Part shown: one piece after another, positions 36,841 to 45,324 of the stretch
Numbering within the stretch: position 1 is the first letter of the stretch
Layout of the letters: the number at the start of each line of letters is the position of its first letter
DNA from: Streptomyces flavofungini
GTDB lineage: Bacteria > Actinomycetota > Actinomycetes > Streptomycetales > Streptomycetaceae
Assembly: GCF_030388665.1 (NCBI RefSeq)
Contig: NZ_CP128846.1
Coordinates: 2,706,001 to 2,770,000 of the forward strand
Reading direction: 5' to 3'
Length of the DNA stretch: 64,000 nucleotides
The notes under the pieces: generated by a model
Told to the model about the DNA's origin: nothing
Database searches by the model: none
Seen by the model: only the letters and a program-made list of their open reading frames with translations
Position numbers and translations under genes: made by a program

Positions 36841-38316
36841 ATGCGCAGACCCTCCACACCCCGGCGCCTCGCGCGCCTGCTGACCGCCGGACTGCTCACC
36901 ACCGCCGGGCTCACCGGCCTCGGCGTCTCCTCCGCCGAGGCGGCGGGCGAGCAGGTCTCCATCTGGCTGACCACGACCGACGACAGCGGCGGCCGCCACG
37001 TCACGCGGGGCCTGCAGCCGCAGACCCCGATCTCCTTCCAGCCGGGCACGGGCGGCGGCGGCACGAACATCACCGTCGACGAGAACACCCGCTACCAGAC
37101 CTTCACCGGCGGCGGCGCCTCCTTCACCGACACCGCGGCCTGGCTGATGAACGGCAGCGGGGCGCTCACCCAGGCCAAGCGCGACGAGACGATGCGCAAG
37201 CTGTTCTCGCCGACCGAGGGCATCGGCCTGTCCTACATCCGCAACCCCATGGGCGGCTCCGACCTCGCCCGCTTCGGCTACACCTACGACGACGTGCCCG
37301 CCGGGCAGACCGACCCGGGCCTCGCCCGCTTCTCCCTCGCGCACGACCTCCAGGACGTGCTGCCGCTCACCAAGCAGGCCAAGCAGCTCAACCCGAAGCT
37401 GACGACCGTCGCCTCACCGTGGACGGCCCCGGCCTGGATGAAGGACAGCGGGCAGCTCAACGGCGGCTGGCTGAAGGCGGAGTACTACGGGACGTACGCC
37501 CAGTACTTCGTGAAGTACCTCCAGGGCTGGCGCGACAACGGCGTGCCCGTCGACTACGTCACCGCGCAGAACGAGCCGACCTGCTGCAACGGCTACCCGT
37601 CGATGAGCTGGAACGCCGCCGGACTCGCGTACTTCACGAAGAACGAGCTCCTGCCCAAGCTCGCCGGCGCCGGACTGCCCACCAAGGTCCTCGCGCACGA
37701 CTGGAACTGGGACACCTACGACGCGTACGCCGCGCAGACCGTCGACGACGCGGCGGTGCGCTCGCACCCCAACTTCGGTGGCATCGCCTGGCACGGCTAC
37801 GGCGGCGACGTCCAGAAGCAGACCGAGATCCACAACAAGTACCCCCAGCTCGACGCCTTCCAGACCGAACACTCCGGCGGCACCTGGATCGGCAATCCGC
37901 AGCGCGAGGACATGATGAACATCATCGACTACACCCGGAACTGGGCGAAGTCGGTGACGAAGTGGTCCCTGGCCGTGGACCAGAACCGCGGTCCGCACAA
38001 CGGCGGCTGCGGCACCTGCGACGGACTGATCACCGTGCACAACGGCGACGGGCGGCACGGGCAGGTCGACTACACCATCGAGTACTACACGATGGGGCAC
38101 CTGACGAAGTTCGTGCAGCCCGGCGCCGCCCGCGTCGCCTCCACTGCCAGCTCGGACGTGCCGAACGTGGCCTGGCGCAACACGGACGGCACGAAGGCCC
38201 TGATCGCCTACAACGACTCCGCTTCGGCGAGGACGGTCACCGTCAACTGGGGCGGGCAGCACGCGACGTACTCGCTGCCCGGCAAGACGTCGGCGACGTT
38301 CACCTGGAAGAGCTGA
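36841..38316 (+). CDS. Secreted GH30 family glycoside hydrolase
   Basis: A 491-aa exported glycosidase. Signal peptide RRLARLLTAGLLTTAGLTGL ends near SAEAA (about residue 36). The GH30 (glucosylceramidase-like) barrel follows: QTFTGGGASFTDTAAWLMNG, SYIRNPMGGSDLARFGYTYD, SPWTAPAWMKDSGQLNGG. Catalytic acid/base Glu245 is in VTAQNEPT and nucleophile Glu343 in FQTEHSGG. A C-terminal beta-sandwich closes it (YNDSASARTVTVNWGG). GH30 enzymes cleave beta-glucosyl, beta-1,6-glucan or xylan links; which one applies is not clear. ATG 36841 is preferred over 36799 as it starts the signal peptide. Confidence 0.92.
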   Translation: MRRPSTPRRLARLLTAGLLTTAGLTGLGVSSAEAAGEQVSIWLTTTDDSGGRHVTRGLQPQTPISFQPGTGGGGTNITVDENTRYQTFTGGGASFTDTAAWLMNGSGALTQAKRDETMRKLFSPTEGIGLSYIRNPMGGSDLARFGYTYDDVPAGQTDPGLARFSLAHDLQDVLPLTKQAKQLNPKLTTVASPWTAPAWMKDSGQLNGGWLKAEYYGTYAQYFVKYLQGWRDNGVPVDYVTAQNEPTCCNGYPSMSWNAAGLAYFTKNELLPKLAGAGLPTKVLAHDWNWDTYDAYAAQTVDDAAVRSHPNFGGIAWHGYGGDVQKQTEIHNKYPQLDAFQTEHSGGTWIGNPQREDMMNIIDYTRNWAKSVTKWSLAVDQNRGPHNGGCGTCDGLITVHNGDGRHGQVDYTIEYYTMGHLTKFVQPGAARVASTASSDVPNVAWRNTDGTKALIAYNDSASARTVTVNWGGQHATYSLPGKTSATFTWKS

Positions 38317-38343
38317 CGGTTCGCCCGGGAGAGCCGGCGGTTC

Positions 38344-38371
38344 CCCCTCGGCCGCGCGTGCGGCCGAGGGG
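38344..38371. terminator. Bidirectional terminator between GH30 gene and cimA
   Basis: 12-bp perfect stem (38344-38355 CCCCTCGGCCGC with 38360-38371), loop GCGT, between two convergent genes. Confidence 0.8.
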
Positions 38372-38395
38372 CGCCGGGGCCATGCCGTGCCGGAC

Positions 38396-40021
38396 CTACT
38401 CGGTCGGCTCGACCCCGGCCCGCAGCAGGCCGTAGGTCACCGCGTCCTCCAGGGCCTGCCACGACGCGGCGATGACGTTCTCCGCGACGCCGACCGTGGA
38501 CCACTCACCGTCGCCGTCGGTCGTGGAGATCAGCACCCGGGTCGTGGAGGACGTGCCGTGCTTGCCCTCCAGGATGCGGACCTTGTAGTCCACCAGCTCC
38601 AGCTTGGCCAGCTGGGGGTAGATCCGCTCAAGGCCCACGCGCAGCGCCCGGTCCAGGGCGTTGACCGGGCCGTTGCCCTCCGCCGTGGCCACGATCCGCT
38701 CGCCCTTGGCCCACACCTTCACGGTGGCCTCGTTGGCGTGCGAGCCGTCGGGGCGGTCCTCGGTGATGGCGCGCCAGGACTCCGTGCGGAAGTAGCGCCG
38801 CGAGCGGCCCTCGGCCTCCTCGCGAAGGAGCAGCTCGAAGGACGCGTCGGCGGCCTCGTAGGTGTAGCCCGCGAGCTCGCGCTCCTTGACGCGGTCCACC
38901 ACCCGGCCGATCAGCTCGCGGTCGCCGCCGAGGTCGACGCCGAGCTCCTTGCCCTTGAGCTCGATGGAGGCGCGCCCGGCCATGTCGGAGACCAGCATCC
39001 GGATGCGGTTGCCGACGAGTTCGGGGTCGATGTGCTGGTACAGGTCCGGGTCGACCTTGATCGCGGAGGCGTGCAGGCCCGCCTTGTGGGCGAACGCGGA
39101 GACGCCGACGTAGGGCTGGTGGGTGGACGGGGTGAGGTTCACGACCTCGGCGACGGCGTGCGAGACCCGGGTCATCTCGCGCAGCGCGCCCTCGGGCAGC
39201 ACCCGCTTGCCGTACTTCAGCTCCAGGGCGGCGACGACCGGGAACAGGTTGGCGTTGCCGACCCGCTCGCCGTAGCCGTTGGCCGTGCACTGCACGTGGG
39301 TGGCGCCCGCGTCGACGGCCGCGAGGGTGTTGGCGACCGCGCAGCCCGTGTCGTCCTGGGCGTGGATGCCGAGCCGGGCGCCGGTGTCGGCGGCGACGGT
39401 GGCGACGACGGCCTGGACCTGGGCGGGGAGCATGCCGCCGTTGGTGTCGCACAGCACGACGACGTCCGCGCCCGCCTCGGCCGCCGCGCGGACGACCGCC
39501 TTCGCGTACTCGGGGTTCGCCCGGTAGCCGTCGAAGAAGTGCTCGCAGTCGACGAAGACGCGGCGGCCCTCGGCGCGCAGGTAGGAGACGGTGTCGCGGA
39601 TCATCTCCACGTTCTCGTCGAGGGTGGTGCGCAGGGCCAGCTCGACGTGCCGGTCATGGGCCTTGGCGACCAGCGTCACGACCGGGGCGCCGGACGCGAG
39701 CAGCGCCTTGACCTGCGGGTCGTCGGCGGCCTTGGCGCCGGGCCTGCGGGTGGCGCCGAACGCGACCAGCTGGGCGTTCTTGAACGTGATCTCGGCCTGC
39801 GCGCGGGCGAAGAACTCGGTGTCGCGCGGGTTGGCGCCGGGCCAGCCGCCTTCGATGAAGCCCACGCCGAAGTCGTCCAGATGCCGGGCGATGGTCAGCT
39901 TGTCCGCGACGGTCAGGTTGATGCCTTCGCGCTGCGCGCCGTCGCGCAGCGTGGTGTCGAACACGTGGAAGGAATCGTCGGGCCCAGGTGAGGAATCGTC
40001 GGGCCTGCTGGTTTCCGTCAT
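38396..40021 (-). CDS. cimA: Citramalate synthase
   Basis: A 541-aa member of the isopropylmalate synthase/homocitrate synthase family. FHVFDTTLRDGAQREGINLT, GFIEGGWPGANPRDTEFF, LCDTNGGMLPAQVQAVV, HAQDDTGCAVANTLAAVDAG and the C-terminal regulatory (LeuA dimer) domain are seen. The EGGWPG segment fits CimA (pyruvate plus acetyl-CoA to citramalate, threonine-independent isoleucine route) rather than LeuA. ATG 40021 has AGGAG 9 bases upstream. It is preceded by a probable leader-peptide attenuator. Confidence 0.93.
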   Translation of the reverse strand: MTETSRPDDSSPGPDDSFHVFDTTLRDGAQREGINLTVADKLTIARHLDDFGVGFIEGGWPGANPRDTEFFARAQAEITFKNAQLVAFGATRRPGAKAADDPQVKALLASGAPVVTLVAKAHDRHVELALRTTLDENVEMIRDTVSYLRAEGRRVFVDCEHFFDGYRANPEYAKAVVRAAAEAGADVVVLCDTNGGMLPAQVQAVVATVAADTGARLGIHAQDDTGCAVANTLAAVDAGATHVQCTANGYGERVGNANLFPVVAALELKYGKRVLPEGALREMTRVSHAVAEVVNLTPSTHQPYVGVSAFAHKAGLHASAIKVDPDLYQHIDPELVGNRIRMLVSDMAGRASIELKGKELGVDLGGDRELIGRVVDRVKERELAGYTYEAADASFELLLREEAEGRSRRYFRTESWRAITEDRPDGSHANEATVKVWAKGERIVATAEGNGPVNALDRALRVGLERIYPQLAKLELVDYKVRILEGKHGTSSTTRVLISTTDGDGEWSTVGVAENVIAASWQALEDAVTYGLLRAGVEPTE

Positions 40022-40120
40022 GCTGTCTGGCTCCTGTGTCGGATGTCGGTCTACCGGAAGGACCGGCTCCACCACCTCCATGATCCCTCGCGCCTCGTTC
40101 GCCGACTGCGGGTGGGCCGG

Positions 40121-40155
40121 AAAACGAAAAGACCCCTCGCGGGTGCGAGAGGTCT
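40121..40155 (-). terminator. Intrinsic terminator in the cimA leader (attenuator)
   Basis: On the minus strand, AGACCTCTCGC (40155-40145) and GCGAGGGGTCT (40140-40130) form an 11-bp stem with one U.G pair, followed by TTTCGTTTT (40129-40121). It lies 100 bp upstream of the cimA ATG and downstream of a leader peptide, so termination here would block cimA. Confidence 0.8.
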
Positions 40156-40185
40156 GCGCGCGGGTCGAGGACGACGGTGTCCGCT

Positions 40186-40204
40186 CCGTACGTGATGCGT
40201 ACGG
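40186..40204 (-). promoter_or_regulatory. Leader hairpin between leader peptide and terminator
   Basis: CCGTACG (40186-40192) and CGTACGG (40198-40204) form a 7-bp stem just after the leader-peptide stop; candidate pause or competing structure of the attenuator. Confidence 0.6.
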
Positions 40205-40209
40205 GGCGG

Positions 40210-40260
40210 TCACTGCGGACCGGCGCGCTTGCTGCCAATAATCATGGCGAACACGAGCAT
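40210..40260 (-). CDS. cimA leader peptide (attenuation)
   Basis: A 16-aa reading frame, MLVFAMIIGSKRAGPQ, from ATG 40260 to TGA 40212-40210. Residues Leu, Val and two tandem Ile fall early. Both Ile codons are ATT (40242-40240, 40239-40237), which is rare in this GC-rich genome, so ribosomes would stall when isoleucyl-tRNA is short. A hairpin and an intrinsic terminator follow, and then cimA. This is the classic layout of ribosome-mediated attenuation of branched-chain amino acid genes. The ribosome-binding site is weak (GCCGGGC), which is the main doubt. Confidence 0.68.
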   Translation of the reverse strand: MLVFAMIIGSKRAGPQ

Positions 40261-40270
40261 GCCCGGCAGA

Positions 40271-40291
40271 GTGCCACAAGTGCTGTGGCAC
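40271..40291. promoter_or_regulatory. Perfect palindrome upstream of the cimA leader
   Basis: GTGCCACA-AGTGC-TGTGGCAC (40271-40291) is an 8-bp perfect inverted repeat about 10 bp upstream of the leader-peptide ATG. It may be a regulator site in the cimA promoter, or a structure in the leader RNA. Confidence 0.5.
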
Positions 40292-40385
40292 CCGCCTCGC
40301 TGTCTCACTATGCGGTCCGGCGCACGGGGCGCGCCCTGCGGTCCGCCTCAGGGCGCGCCCCGTGGGTCCGGCTCGGAGGCCGGGC

Positions 40386-41675
40386 TCAGCGCACGTTGCG
40401 GCGTACGAACACGTCGCGCGCCCCGTTGGTGTCGCCCGGGACCATGTTCGCCGCGTCCGAGGTGAACGCGAACCTCTTGGCGTCGGCGCTCAGGGCGTAG
40501 GCGGGCCAGCCCTGGTCCTCGCTCTGGCCGCCGCCCCGGGGCACGTTGACGCGCCGGGTCACGCCGTCCTTCAGGTCCCGTACGTACAGCGGGCCCTTCG
40601 CCGGGTCGCCCGTGGTGAGCCCGGACGCCGACGAGATGAAGGCGACGTGGCGGCCGTCGGGGCTGATGCGGGGCTGGTAGGAGTCGGCGTCGGTCTGGCC
40701 GCCGTCCGCCTTCCTCGTGACCTTCTTCAGGGCGCCGGTGCGGGTGTCGAGGCGGTAGACGTCGCTCTTGCCGTTGGTGTCGCCGGACACCATCGGCTCG
40801 GCCGTCTCGAAGGCCGCGTACCGGCCGTCCTTGCTCAGCGACGGCAGCCCGACCTTGAGGTCCTTTCCGGTGGCCGACAGGTCGAGGCGCTTGGTCGTGC
40901 CCGTGTTCACGTCGTACGTGTACGTCCTGCCGCCGAGGCCGGGGCGGACCTGGCCCAAGGTGTAGCCGACGTGGCGGCCGTCGGCGCTCAGGCTCAGCCC
41001 GCCGACGATCCAGGTGGGCTGCCCGGTGACGATCTCGCTCACGCGACGGGTGGTGCCCTCCTTGCGGTCGCGGAGGTAGATGCCGGTCCACATGCCGTCG
41101 CCGCCGCCGTCGCCGTGGTCCTTCAGGGCGGACACGAACGCGACGTACCGGCCGTCGGCGCTGACCCGCGCGCCGGTCGCGTAGTCCCCGAAGACGGGCT
41201 TGTCGTCGTCGGAGAGGCTGACGATCTCGGTGCGGCCGGTCCTGCGGTCCTTCAGGAACGTGCCGCTGTACAGGCCGCCCGCCCGGTCCACCTGCGCGGA
41301 GTAGGTGACGTAGCGGCCGTTCGCGCTGATCGAGGGGGCACCGGCGTGCGAGGTGTACTGCGCGCCGGAGTCGCGGAGGCTGATCCGCTCGACCTTCTTG
41401 GTGGACAGGTCGCGCAGGTAGATGTCGTTCCGGTCGTTGGTGTCGCCCCGCACCAGGTTGGTGGCCTCGGACGCGAACACGACGTAGCGGCCGTTCGCGC
41501 TGATGTCCGGTGCGTCGGACGGCGCGTCGGCCTGGGTGCCGCTCGCGCTCACGCTCACCCGCTCGGTGCGAGGAGCGGGGGCGCGGGTGTCCGCGGCGGC
41601 CGTGGCCGGCAGGACCGTGCCGGTGACAGCGGCGACGAGCGCGGCGGCGGCCGCCGCGCGGGTGGTGTGACGCAT
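40386..41675 (-). CDS. Secreted TolB/PD40-like beta-propeller protein
   Basis: A 429-aa exported protein. Signal peptide MRHTTRAAAAAALVAAVTGT with cleavage near AAADT (about residue 29). The mature part has six to seven repeats of the form [ADGRYVAF...GDTNxxxDVYLRD] (ISANGRYVVFASEATNLVRG, VSADGRYVAFVSALKDHGDG, ISPDGRHVAFISSASGLTTG), that is, the WD40-like PD40/TolB beta-propeller. No enzymatic residues are known for this type; it probably binds a ligand or wall component. Last of a tandem array of four relatives. Confidence 0.88.
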   Translation of the reverse strand: MRHTTRAAAAAALVAAVTGTVLPATAAADTRAPAPRTERVSVSASGTQADAPSDAPDISANGRYVVFASEATNLVRGDTNDRNDIYLRDLSTKKVERISLRDSGAQYTSHAGAPSISANGRYVTYSAQVDRAGGLYSGTFLKDRRTGRTEIVSLSDDDKPVFGDYATGARVSADGRYVAFVSALKDHGDGGGDGMWTGIYLRDRKEGTTRRVSEIVTGQPTWIVGGLSLSADGRHVGYTLGQVRPGLGGRTYTYDVNTGTTKRLDLSATGKDLKVGLPSLSKDGRYAAFETAEPMVSGDTNGKSDVYRLDTRTGALKKVTRKADGGQTDADSYQPRISPDGRHVAFISSASGLTTGDPAKGPLYVRDLKDGVTRRVNVPRGGGQSEDQGWPAYALSADAKRFAFTSDAANMVPGDTNGARDVFVRRNVR

Positions 41676-41833
41676 GGATGGTTCCCCCGTGAGATGAGTG
41701 CTCGGTTCTCGTACGTGGTGCCTGGATCCCGTGTCTTGTTCCCGGGTTCCCGGGTTCCTGTGCGCTGCTTGGTTCCCGTGCCTGTAGGGAGTGCCTCAGG
41801 GGCACTTCCGGTTGCTGGTCGGACTGTCCGTCT

Positions 41834-42341
41834 TCACTGTCCGTCCCGCACTGTCCGCAGGAACACGTCCGACAACCCGTTCGTGTCTCCTGTCACCGGA
41901 TCGGGCGAAGCGGAGTCGAAGGCCACGACGCTGCCGTCGTCGTTGACCGAGGGCCGCCGGGCCGGAAGGTCGTTGCGCCCGCCCTCCGTCGCCGCTCAGG
42001 GATGCGCCGGACGAGCGGCCGTCGGCCGGGCCGCCCACGCGAAGGGCGTGCCCTCGAAGGACTGGCCGGCGCGGGAGACCTTGCCGACGGAGCGGTTGCG
42101 GACGTACACCGAAGTACACGTCGGTCAGACCGTTGGTGTCGCCCTCCCACACCGGACCGGCCGTCGTGAAGGTGGGCCTCGCGCCGAACCCCGCGGACAA
42201 GTCCTGTCCGTACGACGGCGCGTGGAGCTGTCCGCCGTTCCTGTCCACGCTGGCCCGCGTCGTCGTGGGCCCGGCGGGCCCGGGGTCGGCGCGGGTTCTC
42301 GCGGTCGTGCCCGCTGTGCTCGCCGTGCTCGCCTCGCTCAT
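41834..42341 (-). pseudogene. Broken beta-propeller paralogue
   Basis: From ATG 42341 (good GGGGGA ribosome-binding site) the frame gives propeller text DLSAGFGARPTFTTAGPVWE, then GDTNGLTDVYF, and is lost at a 10-bp duplication: GTACAC occurs at 42104-42109 and again at 42114-42119. The next pieces appear in other frames, ending with SVNDDGSVVAFDSASPDPVT and GDTNGLSDVFLRTVRDG before a TGA (41836-41834). No signal peptide remains and the middle is missing. A sister gene of its neighbours, now decayed. Confidence 0.8.
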
Positions 42342-42362
42342 GAAGGTCCCCCGTGGGTGGGT

Positions 42363-43418
42363 TCAGCGGGTGTGGCGCAGGAAGACGTCCGTGCTGCCGT
42401 TCGTGTCGTCCGGCACCAGGTCGGTGGCGGCCGAGGTGAAGGCGACCGCGCGGCCCTCGGCCGTGACGGCTCCGGGCACGACGGCGCCGGGGCCGACGGG
42501 TGCGCGCCCGCCGGTGCGGACGTCGAGCAGGGTGAGCGCGGTGCCGTCCGCGCCCTCGGCCAGGACGGCGTGCCGCGCGTCCGGGCTCGCGGACCGGGCG
42601 GGTGCGTCGGCGACCTCGCGGGCCGCGCCCTTGCGCAGGTCGTACGCGTACGTCCGGCCCCCGGCGACGAAGAGCGCGCCGCGGCCGTTCTCGGCGAGCT
42701 GGACGAACCCGGCCTCGCCGAGGCCCTGGTCGAGCTGCGTCGTCGCCCCGGTCCCGCGGTCGCGGACGAACAGGTCCGCGCCGTCCGCGCCCCGGGTCAC
42801 GTACGCGAGCAGCCCGCCGTCGGCGCTCAGGGACGCGGCCCCGAACCAGCCGTCGCCGCCGATCAGTTCGTCGGCTCCGGTGGCGAGGTCACGGACGCGC
42901 AGGTCCTGGGCGGGGCGGAAGCGGTCGCCCGAGGTGTAGGCGACCGTGCCGCCGTCGGGCGAGACGGCGCGGAGCAGGCCGGTGCCGTTTCCCGGCGCCC
43001 CCACGTTCACGTTCCGGCCGGTGTCCCGGTCGTAGACCATGGGCGCCGGGGACTTGGTGCCCGCCGTGTGGCCGACGCGGCGGCCGTCGCGGCTGAGCAC
43101 CGGCGTGCCCCAGGAGGAGTCGCCGTCGTTCGGGATCGGGGTGAGTTCGCCCGTGACCCGGTCCTTCAGGACGAGGCAGGCGTACGTCTGCTGATGGCAG
43201 CGCAGCCGCTCCGCCTTGGTGGCGAAGGCGACGTACCGGCCGTCGGCGCTGATCCCGGCGTCCAGGGAGCGCCCGTCGAGCTGCGTCCCGTCGCCCGCGG
43301 TGCTCACCCGCTCGGTGCGCGGCGCGCGCGGGCCCGCGTCGGCCGCGGCGGCCGACAGGGTCGCACCGCTCACCGCGAGGGCGAGTGCCGTGCCCAGCAA
43401 GGCCATCGCGCACCTCAT
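42363..43418 (-). CDS. Secreted TolB/PD40-like beta-propeller protein
   Basis: A 351-aa exported protein with signal peptide MRCAMALLGTALALAVSGAT (cleavage near AAADA). Propeller repeats include ISADGRYVAFATKAERL, LSRDGRRVGHTAGTKSPAPM, LSADGGLLAYVTRGADGADL, ending DTNGSTDVFLRHTR. ATG 43418 has GGGGGAGG 4 bases upstream; an alternative ATG 43436 overlaps the stop of the upstream gene (ATGA), showing coupling to it. Confidence 0.85.
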   Translation of the reverse strand: MRCAMALLGTALALAVSGATLSAAAADAGPRAPRTERVSTAGDGTQLDGRSLDAGISADGRYVAFATKAERLRCHQQTYACLVLKDRVTGELTPIPNDGDSSWGTPVLSRDGRRVGHTAGTKSPAPMVYDRDTGRNVNVGAPGNGTGLLRAVSPDGGTVAYTSGDRFRPAQDLRVRDLATGADELIGGDGWFGAASLSADGGLLAYVTRGADGADLFVRDRGTGATTQLDQGLGEAGFVQLAENGRGALFVAGGRTYAYDLRKGAAREVADAPARSASPDARHAVLAEGADGTALTLLDVRTGGRAPVGPGAVVPGAVTAEGRAVAFTSAATDLVPDDTNGSTDVFLRHTR

Positions 43419-43432
43419 GCGCGCCTCCCCCG

Positions 43433-44539
43433 TCATCGTGTGTGCCGTATGAAGACGTCGGACACGCCGTTGGTGTCGCCCGGCACGACGTCGGTCTCCG
43501 CCGAGGTGTAGACGACGGTGCGGCCCTTGGCGCCGACCGCGCCGGGGACGGCCGAGCCGGTGCCGACGACGTGCACGCGGCCGGTGCGCAGGTCGCGCAG
43601 GCGCAGCGTCGACGCGTCGTCGGAGTAGAGGAGGTGGCGGCCGTCGGGGCCGACGGCCTTGGCCGAGGTGCCGGAGAAGTGCCTGACCTTGCCGCTGCGC
43701 AGATCGCGTACGTAGGCGCCGTTCGCGGAGTTCAGCACCACCGTGCGGCCGTCGCCGCTGATCTCGACGAGTTCGGAGGCGGTGCCGTCGTCGACGCGCC
43801 GGAGGCTGCCGGTGTCGCGGTCGCGGACCCAGACCTGTTGGGTGCCGGCGTCCTCGTAGGCCACGAAGCGGCCGGTGTCGCTGATGGAAGGGTTCACCAT
43901 GTCGCGGGCGGCGTCGGGCGGTCCGTCGCTGACGACCTCGCGGGTGTCGGTGGCCCAGTCGTAGACCTCGATCCGGTACGGGTCGGCGGGGTGCTGCGGG
44001 CGCAGGACGTACGCGACGTGGCGGCCGTCGGCGCTGATCTCGGACTCGCCGGAGCCCTCCTTGAAGCCCTTGGCGTCGACGCGGCGCTTCTCGCCCGTCG
44101 TCAGGTCCATCACGTACGCGTTGGTGGTGTGCGAGCCCCAGTCGAGGTACGTGGCGAACCGGCCGTCGTCGCTGATGCTCGGCGCGGTCAGGCTCTCGCG
44201 GATCCTGCTGACCTCGCGGGAGTCCTGGTCGCGGATGTGCGCGGAGCTCTGGGGCCGCGGATGGGTGTCGGGCGTGAGGTTGGTGGCCGCGCTGCTGAAG
44301 GCGACGTGCCCGCCGTCCTTCGTGACCGTGGCGGCGCCCGAGGCGCCGTTGGCCTCGGTGCCGTCGGCGGCGACGCTGACGCGCTCCACGCGGGGCGCGG
44401 AACGCTCCGCGGCGGCCGAGGGGGCTGACGTTCCCGACGCCTCGGCCGGTCTCGCCGCGTGCGCGGCCGACGGTGACGCGACGGCGGCGAGCGCGGTGGC
44501 GAGCGCGGCTGCGGACACGGCACGGGCTGCTCTGCGCAT
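43433..44539 (-). CDS. Secreted TolB/PD40-like beta-propeller protein
   Basis: A 368-aa exported protein, first of the array. Signal peptide MRRAARAVSAAALATALAAV, cleavage near AHAA (about residue 31). Repeats: VTKDGGHVAFSSAATNL, ISDDGRFATYLDWGSHTTNA, ISADGRHVAYVLRPQHPADP, ending GDTNGVSDVFIRHTR. ATG 44539 has GGGGGGA upstream. The ATGA overlap with the next gene makes an operon of at least two genes. Confidence 0.86.
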   Translation of the reverse strand: MRRAARAVSAAALATALAAVASPSAAHAARPAEASGTSAPSAAAERSAPRVERVSVAADGTEANGASGAATVTKDGGHVAFSSAATNLTPDTHPRPQSSAHIRDQDSREVSRIRESLTAPSISDDGRFATYLDWGSHTTNAYVMDLTTGEKRRVDAKGFKEGSGESEISADGRHVAYVLRPQHPADPYRIEVYDWATDTREVVSDGPPDAARDMVNPSISDTGRFVAYEDAGTQQVWVRDRDTGSLRRVDDGTASELVEISGDGRTVVLNSANGAYVRDLRSGKVRHFSGTSAKAVGPDGRHLLYSDDASTLRLRDLRTGRVHVVGTGSAVPGAVGAKGRTVVYTSAETDVVPGDTNGVSDVFIRHTR

Positions 44540-44702
44540 GATTCCCCCCGGAATCCCCTCGCGCGCCCGTGGTGCCTCCGGGTGCGCCTCCCCCGGCCCG
44601 GCGCCGGGGACCCACCGGGATACAAGCGCTTTCTCCGGCGCCCCGCAATCCGCAGGAGTACGTACAACCTGGACGGCCCCGCACGCGTCCGAGGCGCGGG
44701 GG

Positions 44703-45320
44703 TCACCCCTGCGGAGCGAGCGTTTCGTCCAGAAACTCCCTTGCGTGGGTGAGGACTTGAGCCCGTCCGGTGCCGCGCAGGCCGATCGCCACATGGATGG
44801 AGAAGCCGTCGAGCAGCGCCCGCAGCCGGGCCGCGTACCGGTCGGGGTCGACGGCCCTGAACTCCCCGCGCGAGACGCCCTCGGCGAGCAGCGCCACCAG
44901 GTCGCGGTGCCAGGAGCCCTCGATGGCGGCCTGCCGGTCACGCCCCCGCTCGTCCGCGTCTCGGGACCGGTTCCACACCTCCAGCCAGAGGATCCAGTGC
45001 GGGTCGCGGTGGCCGTCGGGGACGTACAGCTCGACGTACGCGTCCAGGCGGGCGCGGGCCGGTCCCTGCCGGGCGAGCAGTCGTCCGCGCTCGGCGCCGA
45101 GCCGCCCCTCGCTCCACTCCAGGGTGCGCAGGAGCAGTTCGTCCTTGGAGCCGAAGTAGTAGAGGAGGTGGCCGCTGCTCATGCCGACCTCGCGGCCGAG
45201 CGCGGCCATGGTGAGCTGTTCCAGGCCGCGGTCGGCGATCATCTCCATGGCCGTCGCGAGGACGTCCTGTCGCGGGGGCGCGTTCTTGCGTGCGCTGCGC
45301 GGGGCACTCGCTTCGGCCAC
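44703..45320 (-). CDS. TetR-family regulator (BetI-like)
   Basis: A 205-aa TetR-type repressor: HTH RQDVLATAMEMIADRGLEQL, TMAALGREVGMSSGHLLYYF, followed by a ligand-binding domain (WILWLEVWNRSRDADERGRD) of the BetI/TetR_C_6 kind that often responds to amines or choline. GTG 45320 has GGAG 7 bases upstream and lies 4 bp after the agmatine deiminase stop; a longer Ser-rich start (45389) would overlap that gene. It is the last gene of the ureAB-ureC-aguA-tetR transcript and probably controls it. Confidence 0.88.
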   Translation of the reverse strand: MAEASAPRSARKNAPPRQDVLATAMEMIADRGLEQLTMAALGREVGMSSGHLLYYFGSKDELLLRTLEWSEGRLGAERGRLLARQGPARARLDAYVELYVPDGHRDPHWILWLEVWNRSRDADERGRDRQAAIEGSWHRDLVALLAEGVSRGEFRAVDPDRYAARLRALLDGFSIHVAIGLRGTGRAQVLTHAREFLDETLAPQG

Positions 45321-45324
45321 GTGG

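Noticed and set aside
40022..40291. An N-terminal extension of cimA up to 40291
   Set aside because: The extension is not family-like, crosses the terminator hairpin, and ATG 40021 has a good ribosome-binding site and the conserved start.
42363..44684. One 773-codon fused gene across two propellers
   Set aside because: The upper half of this frame is a shadow; two separate signal peptides and an ATGA overlap show two genes (43433-44539 and 42363-43418).
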